Source: Solobacterium sp. (GTDB taxonomy: Bacteria > Bacillota_I > Bacilli_A > Erysipelotrichales > Erysipelotrichaceae). From it: a DNA stretch of 13,442 nt. A model generated the notes under the pieces. The model was not told the DNA's origin. It made no database searches and saw only the letters and a program-made list of their open reading frames with translations. This document shows positions 12,927-13,442 of this stretch, piece after piece; position 1 is the first letter of the stretch, and the number at the start of each line of letters is the position of its first letter. Position numbers and translations under genes: made by a program. The stretch spans positions 1-13,442 of the forward strand of contig JAEEYJ010000180.1 in assembly GCA_016291725.1 (NCBI GenBank). The letters are read 5' to 3'.

Positions 12927-13442
12927 TCAGCGGTAGAGCGCGGCAATATCCCGGCAGCTGTCCTTGGTCTGCAGATACAGTTTCCGGTAGATTTCATAGG
13001 ATTTCCGGTAGATCTTTACAGCTTCGGGATCCGGGGTATAGATCCGGCAGTCCTGCAGGAAGAGATGGATCTGGTCCCAGGAAGTGAAGGCACCGGATGC
13101 CATACCGGCCAGGAAAGCAGTACCAAGGGCAGAACCCGGGTGGGACGGGTAGGCCTTGATTTCATGGTCCAGGACATCTGCAGCAATCTGGCACCAGAAG
13201 CTGCTGCGTGATCCACCGTTGGTCGCGATGATATGCGCCGGTTCATAGCCGAGATCACGGATGATATCAATGTGGTGGCGGAAGCCGTAGATGACCGATT
13301 CCAGGATAGCCCGGAAGATATGGGCTTTGGTATGGGACAGCGTCAGTCCGAACAGCAAGCCACGGGCTTCCGGATCGAAGATCGGTGTCTTTTCACCCAG
13401 AAAATACGGCAGGACAATCAGCCCGTCCGAAGCCGGAGGCAG
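12927..13442 (-). CDS. FGGY-family carbohydrate kinase, C-terminal part (runs off the window)
   Basis: The last 171 residues of an ATP-dependent sugar kinase; the 5' end lies beyond 13442. The frame is open to the edge and reads GLIVLPYFLGEKTPIFDP, then GLTLSHTKAHIFRAILES, the FGGY_C signature of xylulokinase and ribulokinase relatives. Next comes the nucleotide-site segment NGGSRSSFWCQIAADVL and the HPGSALGTAFLAGMASGAF stretch. A TTG codon at 13358-13356 is internal, not a start. The sugar cannot be named from this end alone; xylulose, ribulose, gluconate or an uncommon ketose are possible. The cyclase family gene follows on the same strand, and no terminator is visible between them. Confidence 0.92.
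   Translation of the reverse strand: MPPASDGLIVLPYFLGEKTPIFDPEARGLLFGLTLSHTKAHIFRAILESVIYGFRHHIDIIRDLGYEPAHIIATNGGSRSSFWCQIAADVLDHEIKAYPSHPGSALGTAFLAGMASGAFTSWDQIHLFLQDCRIYTPDPEAVKIYRKSYEIYRKLYLQTKDSCRDIAALYR

Overview
The window looks like chromosomal DNA of a moderately GC-rich low-G+C-lineage Gram-positive (Firmicutes). The murA / rpmE / tdk / prfA / prmC order matches the conserved Firmicutes block murZ-(rho)-rpmE-tdk-prfA-prmC. A class B sortase, a C+ (zinc-ribbon) L31 protein, a Y-family polymerase paired with a YolD-like protein, and clear sigma-A type promoters and intrinsic terminators all fit. Codon use and the compact style suggest an Erysipelotrichia-like organism, but this is an inference without a database search. 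No tRNA, rRNA, CRISPR array, insertion sequence or phage gene is visible. The longest stretch without a gene is about 255 nt (10850-11104) and it is filled by two divergent promoters and an RNA leader.

Layout. (1) 29-1545: murA followed by a small DUF1294 membrane protein whose GTG start overlaps the murA stop. (2) 1542-1870: rpmE as its own unit, with a strong promoter, a hairpin-containing leader and an intrinsic terminator. (3) 1874-7075: a tightly packed plus-strand operon, sigma-70 factor, tdk, prfA, prmC, sortase B, NudC-type NADH pyrophosphatase. Neighbouring genes overlap or sit within 9 nt of each other, and a terminator at 7048-7075 closes the operon. (4) 7076-9554: a second operon of a UmuC-like Y-family DNA polymerase, a YolD-like protein and a GNAT acetyltransferase, all joined by ATGA overlaps. 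Its promoter carries a 23-bp inverted repeat over the -35 box. (5) 9535-10991, minus strand: a uracil permease with a leader of about 108 nt that contains a PyrR-site-like hairpin and mutually exclusive folds. (6) 11051-12102, plus strand: a small unrecognised acidic protein with DNA-3-methyladenine glycosylase I (tag). (7) 12087-13442, minus strand: a cyclase/kynurenine-formamidase-superfamily hydrolase with its own promoter, downstream of the 3' end of an FGGY sugar kinase cut by the window edge.

Function. Most of the window is housekeeping: peptidoglycan precursor synthesis (MurA), translation (L31, RF1 and the methyltransferase that modifies its GGQ motif), thymidine and uracil salvage, nicotinamide-nucleotide turnover and transcription initiation. 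Two groups deal with DNA damage: translesion polymerase with YolD, and Tag. The least explained points are the uraA leader switch, the palindrome over the polymerase promoter, -10 boxes lying so close to start codons that mRNAs would be leaderless, the sigma factor inserted between rpmE and tdk, and the kinase/cyclase pair. I see no clear evidence of a wholly new multi-gene system.
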